Positions 32,695 to 40,209 of a DNA stretch of 40,209 nt are shown in pieces. The stretch is from an uncultured Shewanella sp. Its GTDB lineage: Bacteria; Pseudomonadota; Gammaproteobacteria; Enterobacterales; Shewanellaceae. Within the stretch, counting starts at the first letter, position 1. The number at the start of each line of letters is the position of its first letter. Below the pieces are notes generated by a model. That model worked only from the letters and a program-made list of their open reading frames with translations, had not been told where the DNA came from and ran no database searches. The translations under genes were made by a program, and so were the position numbers. The stretch spans positions 1-40,209 of the forward strand of contig NZ_CANLZC010000050.1 of the NCBI RefSeq assembly GCF_947495455.1, written 5' to 3'.

Positions 32695-33107
32695 AAGAAA
32701 CTCTATTGAAAGCGTAACCCAAGAAACCCTAATGAATTTATATACTGAATTCTATATTATAAACAATATAATAACCATCTGAAAATATATGGCTTTTACA
32801 TTATGAGAGAGAATAATTTTTTATATTTCCCTCATCTTATTAGCCTTACTTATTAAAAGGATATAGCCCCTTTGATATAGCATATTAAATGCTATTAGTT
32901 ATAACAATGGCACACAAAAACAATAAAATCAAATATTTAAAGTAAAATCTAAACTAAAAGAAAGGGTTTTATGATATCCACTAATAATAAAACAATCACC
33001 GAGTAAGACTATTTGAAATGCATCTTTTTAATGAATACAAAACCCATTCTACTCATCACCAGTATTTAAATATGCGATAAGTGTTCACTTTAAACCTTAA
33101 AACATGA
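32695..33107. other. AT-rich gap upstream of purE
   Basis: About 410 nt with no supported gene. The only structure seen is a weak 7-bp inverted repeat, ATAGCAT (32877-32883) and ATGCTAT (32889-32895). Confidence 0.4.
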
Positions 33108-33725
33108 TCAACCAAAAAATAAACGCCATAACCAAGAAGCATCTAAATCTTCTTTACAACCTCTATATTGTTTTGCGTAACGCTTTGCTCTCGCATCAAC
33201 TTTGCTTGATACTTTCATCAACCAAGCTTTTGAACGATAAGTCTGCCGTTTGTAACCGCCCCAACCTTCGTGGTAATTAAGATACTGTTTCTTGGCATCC
33301 CATTTTGACACACCATTTATTTTTTGGGTTTTATAAATAAACCATCCCATAAAATCCATAGCATCATCAAAATTACTGCGACTGGACCAAGAGTTACCCG
33401 TTTCTCTGACATAATCGTCCCAAGTCATCGTCTTAGCTTGGGCATAGCCGTAAGCACTACTAACACGACCAATAGGAATAAAACCTAAAAAATATTCCAT
33501 AGGCGGTGCAGCATTGTGCTTAAATGAACTTTCTTGGTACATAATGGCAATAGGGACATGAACAGGGACTCCCCACTTTTCTCTTGTATTTTTTGCCGCG
33601 TCATACCAACTTCTATTCTCTTTAAAAATAGCGCAAATATTCTCTGCATCTTTAGGGGGAGAACTCGCACAAGCAGTTAAAAGAGAAGAAATTAAAATAA
33701 GTTGTAATAACAATCGCCAAGTCAT
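33108..33725 (-). CDS. Lipoprotein with lytic transglycosylase (SLT)-like fold
   Basis: 205-aa predicted lipoprotein: lipobox LLTAC, Cys 19. The rest resembles the SLT/lysozyme-like family that cleaves peptidoglycan glycan strands: IAIMYQESSF with candidate catalytic Glu 65, SAYGYAQAKTMTW in the position of the family's GLMQ/AxG segment, and a later YLNYHEGWGGY. The AYGYAQ variant marks a separate subgroup from Slt70 or MltC. It is probably anchored in the outer membrane and acts on the sacculus. It is 75 nt downstream of another lipoprotein gene on the same strand, and so may be the third gene of a gshA-led group. Confidence 0.78.
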   Translation of the reverse strand: MTWRLLLQLILISSLLTACASSPPKDAENICAIFKENRSWYDAAKNTREKWGVPVHVPIAIMYQESSFKHNAAPPMEYFLGFIPIGRVSSAYGYAQAKTMTWDDYVRETGNSWSSRSNFDDAMDFMGWFIYKTQKINGVSKWDAKKQYLNYHEGWGGYKRQTYRSKAWLMKVSSKVDARAKRYAKQYRGCKEDLDASWLWRLFFG

Positions 33726-33800
33726 AAAAATGCTACCAATGTAAAAGCCAGACGCCCTAGTTTCACATTGATAGCCTTATGATGCAATTGCACTATGGAT

Positions 33801-34235
33801 TTACTCATGTGGCGAAGCAGGAAGCTCACACTTTAGAGGCTCAGTTTTCCACACGATAGGTTCCCAATAACCGCTATTATTACCAGTATATTGCCTGTCA
33901 GTATTAAATTTAGCGGCGAGATGATACTGCTCATCACTCACAACATTAATCGTTAAGGTTTTCGTTTTTCGAGCAGATAACATGACCTTTAACTTTGGAT
34001 TATTAATTAATTCAGCCACAGTAAACTCATGTTCTCCAGGTGCTAGCCAATAGTTAGGCTTTGAAATCACGGGCTTTCCATCAAGATGAGTCACCACCAC
34101 AGGATATAAATTTTTTGTACTATCAGGGACTAAATAACCTGACACAGTTCCACATTGAGGTGATTTTTCAGGTTTAGATGAACAAGCGAAAAGTACGCTT
34201 GCCATCAATAAACAAAAAATAAGCTTAGGCTTCAT
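33801..34235 (-). CDS. Hypothetical lipoprotein, 144 aa
   Basis: Family not recognised. A clear lipoprotein signal (Lys near start, hydrophobic core, lipobox VLFAC, Cys 18) is followed by a small beta-rich domain with conserved-looking pieces, YWLAPGEHEFTV and NVVSDEQYHLAAKF. The latter pattern, a PEGA-like 'price of a covering' motif, suggests an extracytoplasmic beta-sandwich. Its start overlaps the gshA 3' end by 11 nt, and AAGGG (within the last gshA codons) serves as ribosome-binding site, so it is translated with gshA. Confidence 0.75.
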   Translation of the reverse strand: MKPKLIFCLLMASVLFACSSKPEKSPQCGTVSGYLVPDSTKNLYPVVVTHLDGKPVISKPNYWLAPGEHEFTVAELINNPKLKVMLSARKTKTLTINVVSDEQYHLAAKFNTDRQYTGNNSGYWEPIVWKTEPLKCELPASPHE

Positions 34236-35829
34236 AGGGGCCCTTAAAGTAACTCGTTAAGTACTCATCAAATGTCTGCTTATCATCTTTCTCTAATTGC
34301 ACTTGCTTTGTTAAAGAATCATCCGCAGCCATTTGATATTGCTTCCTTACTGCTTCTGATAAAGGGTAGTCCATTAACTGCGTTTGATACTGATCCGCTA
34401 AACCAGCAACCCATTGCCCATGATCGATTCCGTCTTGAAGAAGACTCATGATTTGACCAGATAATGTATGATTAGGATCATTAATTGCTTTAGCATATTG
34501 CGCTAAGGTTCGCTGATAAGATTTATCCTCATCAGTATCCAATAAATTTGCTATTTGACCAAGGTGATTAAATAACTCCCTCATCCATTGAGCCAGTGCG
34601 ATGCTTTCTCCATTCCTTAATAAGGTAAGATTAGGCTTGCGTCCTTCCAATACAATCGACTTTAAATTAGAAGCCATTTCTTGCTCTTCACTCTCATCAG
34701 TACAAGGAGAATCTTCTAATAAACAATAAAGTAAAAATAAATCCAGAAAGCGGACCTGATCCTCAGAAATCCCTACCACACTAAAAGGGTTCACATCTAA
34801 TGCTCTCACCTCAATATATTCCACGCCACCTCTTTCTAAAGCTTCAGAAGGTTTTTCTCCCGATGCAGTGACTCTTTTAGCTCGGATCGGCGCATAGAAC
34901 TCATTCTCTATCTGTAAAATATTGGCATTAAGCTGCCGATAATCCCCATTCACTTTAACACCAATTTTCTCAAACTGAGCAGATGGCATATTGATCGCAG
35001 CTTTCATTCCTTTTAAATATTCGGGCAAGCTATTATAGCTAATATTTAAACATTCTTGTTCTTGGTTCGTATAACCTAAGTCACTCATTCTCAATGAGGT
35101 CGCATAAGGTAAATATAACGTTCCCTTACCTAACTTTTTAAAAGGTAAATCAGTCGATTGGTTTTTGACAAAAGACTGACAAACAGCGGGAGATGCGCCA
35201 AATAAATAAGGTAAGATCCAAACTAAACGACGATAATTACGAATTAAGCCAAAATAAGCATTTGAGATAAAGGTTTCCAACCCCACTTTTTTATCAGAAG
35301 TTGAATATAATTTTTCAAATAGGGGCTTAGACACTGAAAAGTTAAAATGCACGCCAGAAATGATTTGCATCAAAGCGCCGTATCTATAAGTCAGTCCTTC
35401 TCGGTATAAGCGCTTCATTTTTCCAACATTTGAAATACCATAGTTCGCTATGGGAATATCAGCCATGTTTCCCACATAACATGGCATACTCACAGGCCAG
35501 AGCTTTTGCCCTTTAATATGTTGGACAGTATAAGCATGAGTTTGTTTGAGATCCTCAAGTAACCCATGAATATCACTGTACACTGGCGTAATAAATTCAA
35601 GTAAAGACTCACTATAGTCTGTGGTGATCCGTGAATGTGTTAATGCTGAACCTAACACTTGAGGGTGGGGATCCATTGCTAAATGGCCAGATTGTTCAAT
35701 ACGTAACGCTTCTCGTTCAATACCCCGATACATTGTTCTCAATGCTTTTCGGCTAGGCTTATCCGATAAAACTGCAACTAACTCATTGAATGATTTCAAT
35801 TTTATATTCTCTGGTAAGTGAACGGACAT
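34225..35829 (-). CDS. gshA: Glutamate-cysteine ligase GshA
   Basis: 534-aa ATP-dependent ligase that makes gamma-glutamylcysteine, the first step of glutathione synthesis; the proteobacterial (E. coli) type. Motifs: RGIEREALRI (~40-49) near the N-terminus, HSRITTDYSESLLEFITP with the substrate-binding acidic residues, GVHFNFSVS, YGISNVGKMKRLYREGL, and the strongly conserved VEYIEVRALDVNPF (~338-351). ATG 35829 is preferred; the codon before is TTG. Ribosome binding signals are weak. gshB is not in the window. The yqaA and tRNA-Ser genes to the right are also close to gshA in E. coli. Confidence 0.96.
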   Translation of the reverse strand: MSVHLPENIKLKSFNELVAVLSDKPSRKALRTMYRGIEREALRIEQSGHLAMDPHPQVLGSALTHSRITTDYSESLLEFITPVYSDIHGLLEDLKQTHAYTVQHIKGQKLWPVSMPCYVGNMADIPIANYGISNVGKMKRLYREGLTYRYGALMQIISGVHFNFSVSKPLFEKLYSTSDKKVGLETFISNAYFGLIRNYRRLVWILPYLFGASPAVCQSFVKNQSTDLPFKKLGKGTLYLPYATSLRMSDLGYTNQEQECLNISYNSLPEYLKGMKAAINMPSAQFEKIGVKVNGDYRQLNANILQIENEFYAPIRAKRVTASGEKPSEALERGGVEYIEVRALDVNPFSVVGISEDQVRFLDLFLLYCLLEDSPCTDESEEQEMASNLKSIVLEGRKPNLTLLRNGESIALAQWMRELFNHLGQIANLLDTDEDKSYQRTLAQYAKAINDPNHTLSGQIMSLLQDGIDHGQWVAGLADQYQTQLMDYPLSEAVRKQYQMAADDSLTKQVQLEKDDKQTFDEYLTSYFKGPYEA

Positions 35830-35918
35830 CAATGTAACTTATTGACTATACATAAAAATAGTGAGAAAGCTCAATGTTAATTTATACGGTACTGCACTTT
35901 CTGCTGTCATTATCCATC

Positions 35919-35949
35919 AAAAAATGACTCTACATAAGAGTCATTTTTT
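35919..35949. terminator. Bidirectional intrinsic terminator after the M16 protease gene
   Basis: AAAAAATGACTC (35919-35930) and GAGTCATTTTTT (35938-35949) form a perfect stem with a 7-nt loop, with A/T runs on both sides. It separates the protease gene from gshA. Confidence 0.8.
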
Positions 35950-36071
35950 AGTTTCCCAAGCCCAATAATGCTGTTTTTTAAGTGGCTTAAGAACACCTTA
36001 ATGAGGTTAATCTTATAACATAAAGTATATAAGGGCTAACCTCTAGGTTTACAACAAAAACATCGCTTTTT

Positions 36072-38921
36072 TTACAATTTAATGACTTGAACAGGGTAGC
36101 CCAGTTGTTTGATTTGTGCTTCGATCTTGGCTTTATCCCCCACGATCAAAATAATCATATCATCTAAGCTCAGTTCTTTAGATGCCAATTCATTTAATTG
36201 CGCTTTCGAAATAGATTGAATAATGTCACTTTGCCTTTGAGTGAAATCATCATCTAGATGATATCGTTGAATTAAACGCATAAAACTGGCTTTTTGATAG
36301 GGAGTTTCATAATCAAGTGCTTCACTCTGAGAAATCGAATTACGCATAAAACTGAGTTCCTTATCCGTCATACCAAACTGTTGATAACGACCCAGCTCTT
36401 TGATCATTTCTTTCACTGATTCGGCTGTGACATCCGCTCTAACACTCGTTGTGGCTTCAAAATAGCCTTGTTCTATCCCTCCATCAAAAAAGCTTCTGGC
36501 ACCATAGGTATAGCCTTTATCTTCTCTCAGGTTTAAGTTAATTCGACTGTTAAATGCGCCACCTAATGGATAATTCATCAAATTAGATTTAAAAAAGAGA
36601 CCCGTTGCATCATAAGGCATTGCACGCTTCCCTATTTTTATCACTGATTGAGCAGCCCCAGGCTTATCTAATATATAAAGAGTACCACCTTGTAGTTCAG
36701 GCAAAGGTCCTAACGGCGGTAATACACTCAATTTCCCTGTCCATTGCTCAAAGCCTGCTAATTTAGGCATCAATGCCTTTTGCCCTAAATTCCCAACAGC
36801 AACAAATTGCGCATTCTTTGCCGTATATTGCTCTTGATAAAAAGCTTTAACATCTTCTAATGTCAGCTTATTGATACTTGATATGGTACCTAATGCATTG
36901 ACACCTAATGCATTGTTGTCACCAAAAAGTAAATGACTAAAAGCCGTTTTTGCCAAATAGCTTGGCTCAGATTGCATATGCTGCAAATTTTTTAATAGTT
37001 GTTCTTTTACACGAATAAAGTCAGCTTCTTTAAATCCAGGGTGAAATAATTTCTCTTCAACAATCGCCAAAGTTTCTTCTAAACGAGATGTCAAACAAGA
37101 GATTTGAATATAACTTTGATAATCACTCGCACCAAAACTCACTTCACTTCCCAGCATTTCAAGAGCATGTGTCAGCTCCTCAGTACTTCGATAACGACTC
37201 GATTCATTCATCATTAATGCAGTGATATTAGCCAAGCCCGCTTTATTCACATCCACAAGTCGATGACCACCATTGAGATAAATGATCAATTCTGTCGTTG
37301 GCGTTTCATTACTCTGAGTACCTATAACTTGAATACCATTTTCAAGATTTTGCTTCCAAATGACGGGCGTTTTTAACACTAATGCAGGACCCGCTAAAGG
37401 CATTTTGCTTCGATCAAAACTCGATTTAATTTGGTGAGTGGATATTGGGCTTTCAATGACATCTTCAGCCACCGCTACAGGCTCAGGTACAAAAGTATCT
37501 GGCTTTGCGATCAAACTTTTTTGGCCCATAGGAACGACACTCATCACAACCATAGGTTGGTCCTTGATATAAGTATCAAAGACTCTCATCACATCTTCAC
37601 GAGTCACACTGGCATAACGTTTAAGATCTGAGGCAATCATATCCGGTTCGCCAGAAAAAGTTTGATTATACGCAAGTGTTGACACTTTTCCCGACACACT
37701 TTGAAGACCAAAAATAGTCGACGCTTCAAACTGTACTTTCGCCTTATCTAAATCTTCTTGTGTCACACCCCGTTGCTCAAACTCGGTAATTGAGTCCAAA
37801 ATACGCTGTTCTAAATAACCTAAATTGGCTTCCTTATCCGGATTCGCTACCGCATATAAAGTAAATTGACAAGCCAATTCCTGACAGGGGTGATTCACTC
37901 CAGCTTGAACAGCGTAACCTGTTTTAACCAAATTTTTATACAATAACGATGTTTTGCCTCCCCCTAAAATTTTAGCCAATAAATCCAATGCAGCTTCATC
38001 AGAATGTCTGGCATAAACCGTAGGGAATGCAATACGTAATAAAGGCAAATAGACTCGATCTTCCATTGATAAATAACGCGTTTTATCTAATTTAACTAAA
38101 GTCTTTTTAGCGGATTTGACCTCTGGCCCTCTTGGGATCTCACCAAAATACTTATTCACCCATTCCAGTGTTTGCATTTCATCAAAATCCCCCCCTATGG
38201 TGAGGGTAGCATTATTAGGGCTATACCAACGCCGAAAAAATTGTTTTACATCTTCTAGATCAGCTCGATTTAAATCCTCCGGCCAACCAATGACAGGCCA
38301 AGAATAAGGATGATCCTTAGGATAAAAGGCTTGGTTAAATCTTTCGCTCATTTGCCCGTAGGGCTGGTTATCAATACGTTGAGCTCGCTCATTCTTGACC
38401 GTTTCTCTTTGCACTTCAAATTTTTTCTCAGTCAAAGCTGGAAGGAAGAACCCCATCCTATCAGACTCAAGCCAAAGCATTTTTTCAAGTTGATTGCTAG
38501 GCACAGTTTCAAAGTAATTCGTTCTATCAGTATTAGTGGTACCATTCAATGTTCCACCTGCTTCCGTGACAGTTTTAAAATGCTGTTCATCGGCAACATG
38601 CTCTGAGCCTTGAAACATCATATGCTCAAATAAATGCGCAAAACCTGAACGACCTGCCAACTCTCTGGCAGATCCCACATGATAAGTGACATCAACAGTC
38701 ACAAGGGGATCGGAATGATCTTGATGTAAAATGACAATCAACCCATTAGCTAACCGATACTTACGAAAAGAGATCCCAACTTGTGATCTTGTCTGTTTAC
38801 TGGTTTCCAATAACTCCACTCCCTTGGGTAAAGTTGGTTGTATCGTTTTATTCGCACAAGCAACTAATATTGCAGCAATCCCCACCGCCAAAAACCATGT
38901 TTTCAATGTCTTTCCTCTCAT
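36072..38921 (-). CDS. M16 family zinc metalloprotease lipoprotein
   Basis: 949-aa two-module pitrilysin/insulinase-type peptidase. A lipobox (ILVAC, Cys 22) suggests attachment to a membrane facing the periplasm. The first module has the inverted zinc motif HLFEH (96-100) and a downstream ETVKNE with Glu 178 as likely third ligand, so it should be active. The second module (~510-940) resembles the M16C inactive half: it lacks HxxEH but keeps GAFNSRINLNLREDKGYTYGARS, the substrate-binding R/Y segment. Such enzymes degrade short or unfolded peptides. It stands alone with a good terminator downstream. The gene is not recognisable as E. coli ptrA or pqqL by name. Confidence 0.9.
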   Translation of the reverse strand: MRGKTLKTWFLAVGIAAILVACANKTIQPTLPKGVELLETSKQTRSQVGISFRKYRLANGLIVILHQDHSDPLVTVDVTYHVGSARELAGRSGFAHLFEHMMFQGSEHVADEQHFKTVTEAGGTLNGTTNTDRTNYFETVPSNQLEKMLWLESDRMGFFLPALTEKKFEVQRETVKNERAQRIDNQPYGQMSERFNQAFYPKDHPYSWPVIGWPEDLNRADLEDVKQFFRRWYSPNNATLTIGGDFDEMQTLEWVNKYFGEIPRGPEVKSAKKTLVKLDKTRYLSMEDRVYLPLLRIAFPTVYARHSDEAALDLLAKILGGGKTSLLYKNLVKTGYAVQAGVNHPCQELACQFTLYAVANPDKEANLGYLEQRILDSITEFEQRGVTQEDLDKAKVQFEASTIFGLQSVSGKVSTLAYNQTFSGEPDMIASDLKRYASVTREDVMRVFDTYIKDQPMVVMSVVPMGQKSLIAKPDTFVPEPVAVAEDVIESPISTHQIKSSFDRSKMPLAGPALVLKTPVIWKQNLENGIQVIGTQSNETPTTELIIYLNGGHRLVDVNKAGLANITALMMNESSRYRSTEELTHALEMLGSEVSFGASDYQSYIQISCLTSRLEETLAIVEEKLFHPGFKEADFIRVKEQLLKNLQHMQSEPSYLAKTAFSHLLFGDNNALGVNALGTISSINKLTLEDVKAFYQEQYTAKNAQFVAVGNLGQKALMPKLAGFEQWTGKLSVLPPLGPLPELQGGTLYILDKPGAAQSVIKIGKRAMPYDATGLFFKSNLMNYPLGGAFNSRINLNLREDKGYTYGARSFFDGGIEQGYFEATTSVRADVTAESVKEMIKELGRYQQFGMTDKELSFMRNSISQSEALDYETPYQKASFMRLIQRYHLDDDFTQRQSDIIQSISKAQLNELASKELSLDDMIILIVGDKAKIEAQIKQLGYPVQVIKL

Positions 38922-39005
38922 CAGTGCCCACTTTTCTGTTTTTGTCTATCTAATGCTATTTAAAAGCTAAAATATAGAATGAGTTAACCCTATGGCTCTT
39001 CGCCA

Positions 39006-39425
39006 TTACCAATACCAAACCAAGATAACAATAGCAAGGTAACGAGCTAACTTACCGATAAAAATCATGATCACAGATGGAAAAAATACAACCCGCATCC
39101 AACCTGCAAACAAGCAAAGTACATCCCCAATGATCGGTATCCAAGCCAATAGCAATGCCCAATAACCATAACGCTGGAGCAAATTCATACTCTGTTTATA
39201 TTTACCTTTCGACATATCCTCTGGCGCGAGGGCAAAACGCCCCAAATAACCTAAATAATAACTGGTCATTGAACCTAAGGTATTTCCAATCGTTGCCATC
39301 GCAACTAATGCTTCCCATGAAGCCTCATGCTGATTCAACATTCCAATCAGCAAAAGCTCTGAACCACCGGGTAGCAAAGTGGCGGCTAAAAATGCTGCAC
39401 TGAACATCAACCATAGCTCAGCCAT
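39006..39425 (-). CDS. yqaA: YqaA family inner membrane protein
   Basis: 139-aa polytopic membrane protein of the small DedA-like/VTT family. It has about four hydrophobic segments, a LLPGGSELLLIGML opening, GNTLGSMTSYYLGYLGR (the glycine-rich re-entrant motif) and RYGYWALLLAWIPIIGDVLCLFAGWMR, close to E. coli YqaA. The biochemical role is not established; DedA relatives are linked to lipid transport. GGAG lies 8 nt before the ATG. Its position between gshA and tRNA-Ser matches E. coli. Confidence 0.88.
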   Translation of the reverse strand: MAELWLMFSAAFLAATLLPGGSELLLIGMLNQHEASWEALVAMATIGNTLGSMTSYYLGYLGRFALAPEDMSKGKYKQSMNLLQRYGYWALLLAWIPIIGDVLCLFAGWMRVVFFPSVIMIFIGKLARYLAIVILVWYW

Positions 39426-39826
39426 ATTATCTACTCCACTTAAAAACCACTTTTATTTCTACTAAACACAAAAATATAAAATTAAACACCGCAGTGAGAA
39501 CAAAAACAAGTAAAAAAATATAGTAGAAACAATTAAATACTAATTTAAAACGGTATAACAACGACAATGACAATTTACACATGAAAATAAACACCACCTT
39601 TCATGGCATTCAAACATCATCTCAATCAACTCGAGTGATGTTAACGGTTAAACCCAGTGTATCGCCCAACCCCCATCCTTCTTTTATGAACAAGTGGCCT
39701 CCATTCGAGAAATACTAAACACAACAGTTATGTATACAAGCTAGAAATAAAACTCATAGAAAAACCAACAAAATATTTATTTTTACTTTATACTTTTCAA
39801 TAGGCTATATCTTTAACGGTGAAATA
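39426..39826. other. Intergenic region upstream of yqaA
   Basis: 401 nt AT-rich gap between divergent genes with no supported ORF. It must hold promoters for both sides; none is strong enough to name. Confidence 0.4.
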
Positions 39827-40012
39827 ATGACAAAACTATTTATTCTTCCAGCGCTATTATCTTTAGGCTGGATACTGTTTTTAAGCTACCACGGGATCCC
39901 TTTAAAACAAGGTAAAACAGGGTTTATTTATATTATTTCAATTAGTGCAACTATTATCATTGCATTAACTTTATTACTTTGGTTGACATCAGGGCAAAAT
40001 ATTCGTAGTTAG
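39827..40012 (+). CDS. Small two-helix membrane protein
   Basis: 61-aa protein with two predicted membrane segments (residues ~4-21 and ~33-53) joined by a short polar loop (GIPLKQGKTG). No family recognised. GGTGA lies 6 nt before the ATG. Size, membrane pattern and ribosome-binding site support a real gene, but nothing in the context indicates a function. Confidence 0.6.
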   Translation: MTKLFILPALLSLGWILFLSYHGIPLKQGKTGFIYIISISATIIIALTLLLWLTSGQNIRS

Positions 40013-40079
40013 AAGACAATGAGATAATAAGAAAAGAAAATAACACAGTGATATTTCTCAATCACTTTATAACAGATAC

Positions 40080-40103
40080 AAAAAAACCGCTTAAAGCGGT
40101 TTC
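40080..40103 (-). terminator. tRNA-Ser terminator
   Basis: On the minus strand AAACCGC, loop TTTAA, GCGGTTT, then further Ts (seven in all including the stem end). It lies 31 nt beyond the tRNA 3' end. Confidence 0.75.
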
Positions 40104-40132
40104 TTTGTATCACAACATATGTGATGGAATGT

Positions 40133-40209
<77 letters not shown>

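Overview
The window reads as chromosomal DNA of a marine, Shewanella-like gammaproteobacterium. The grounds are an AT-rich composition, a long-chain polyunsaturated fatty acid (PUFA) synthase operon of the pfaA-B-C-D type, and the block bamE / ratB-ratA / smpB-ssrA followed later by gshA-yqaA-tRNA-Ser(GCU). The species cannot be fixed from the sequence alone.

Layout: (1) 1-13086, plus strand: the 3' third of pfaA (last ACP, ketoreductase, C-terminal dehydratase-like domain), then complete pfaB, pfaC and pfaD with overlapping or close-set genes. This multienzyme makes EPA/DHA-type fatty acids. The phosphopantetheinyl transferase pfaE is not in the window. (2) 13087-20317: an accessory stretch. 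It holds inverted repeats and a 14-bp tandem repeat after pfaD, a secreted protein of unknown function, an orphan colicin D-type immunity protein whose start region is tandemly duplicated, a Cass2/GyrI-like effector-binding protein, a DUF2789 protein, a penicillin-acylase-family Ntn hydrolase paired with an exported M20 amidohydrolase, and an unknown 147-aa protein. (3) 20318-25561, minus strand: a borosin-type RiPP locus (a tetrapyrrole-methylase-fold alpha-N-methyltransferase and a separate 68-aa precursor), followed by two tandem, homologous, membrane-anchored GGEEF diguanylate cyclases. (4) 26357-28927: bamE, convergent ratA-ratB, smpB, and the tmRNA gene ssrA with tag ANDDNITLAA. (5) 28928-34235: AT-rich gaps separating a CBS-pair protein, an orphan NarL-type response regulator, hpf, a stand-alone purE, an SLT-like lipoprotein and a small lipoprotein. 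(6) 34225-40209: gshA, a large M16 metalloprotease lipoprotein, yqaA, a small membrane protein, and a tRNA-Ser(GCU) cut by the right edge.

The most interesting system is the split borosin locus at 24291-25561. The methyltransferase carries a Tyr-9-Arg-4-Tyr spacing like that of known backbone N-methyltransferases. The precursor has an acidic helical leader and a short hydrophobic C-terminal core. It belongs to the type characterised in Shewanella oneidensis (SonM/SonA), but its core is its own, and the neighbouring pair of c-di-GMP synthases is an unexplained association. Smaller curiosities are a frameshifted small ORF downstream of one cyclase, a possibly leaderless smpB, the orphan immunity gene, and many short tandem repeats between genes.
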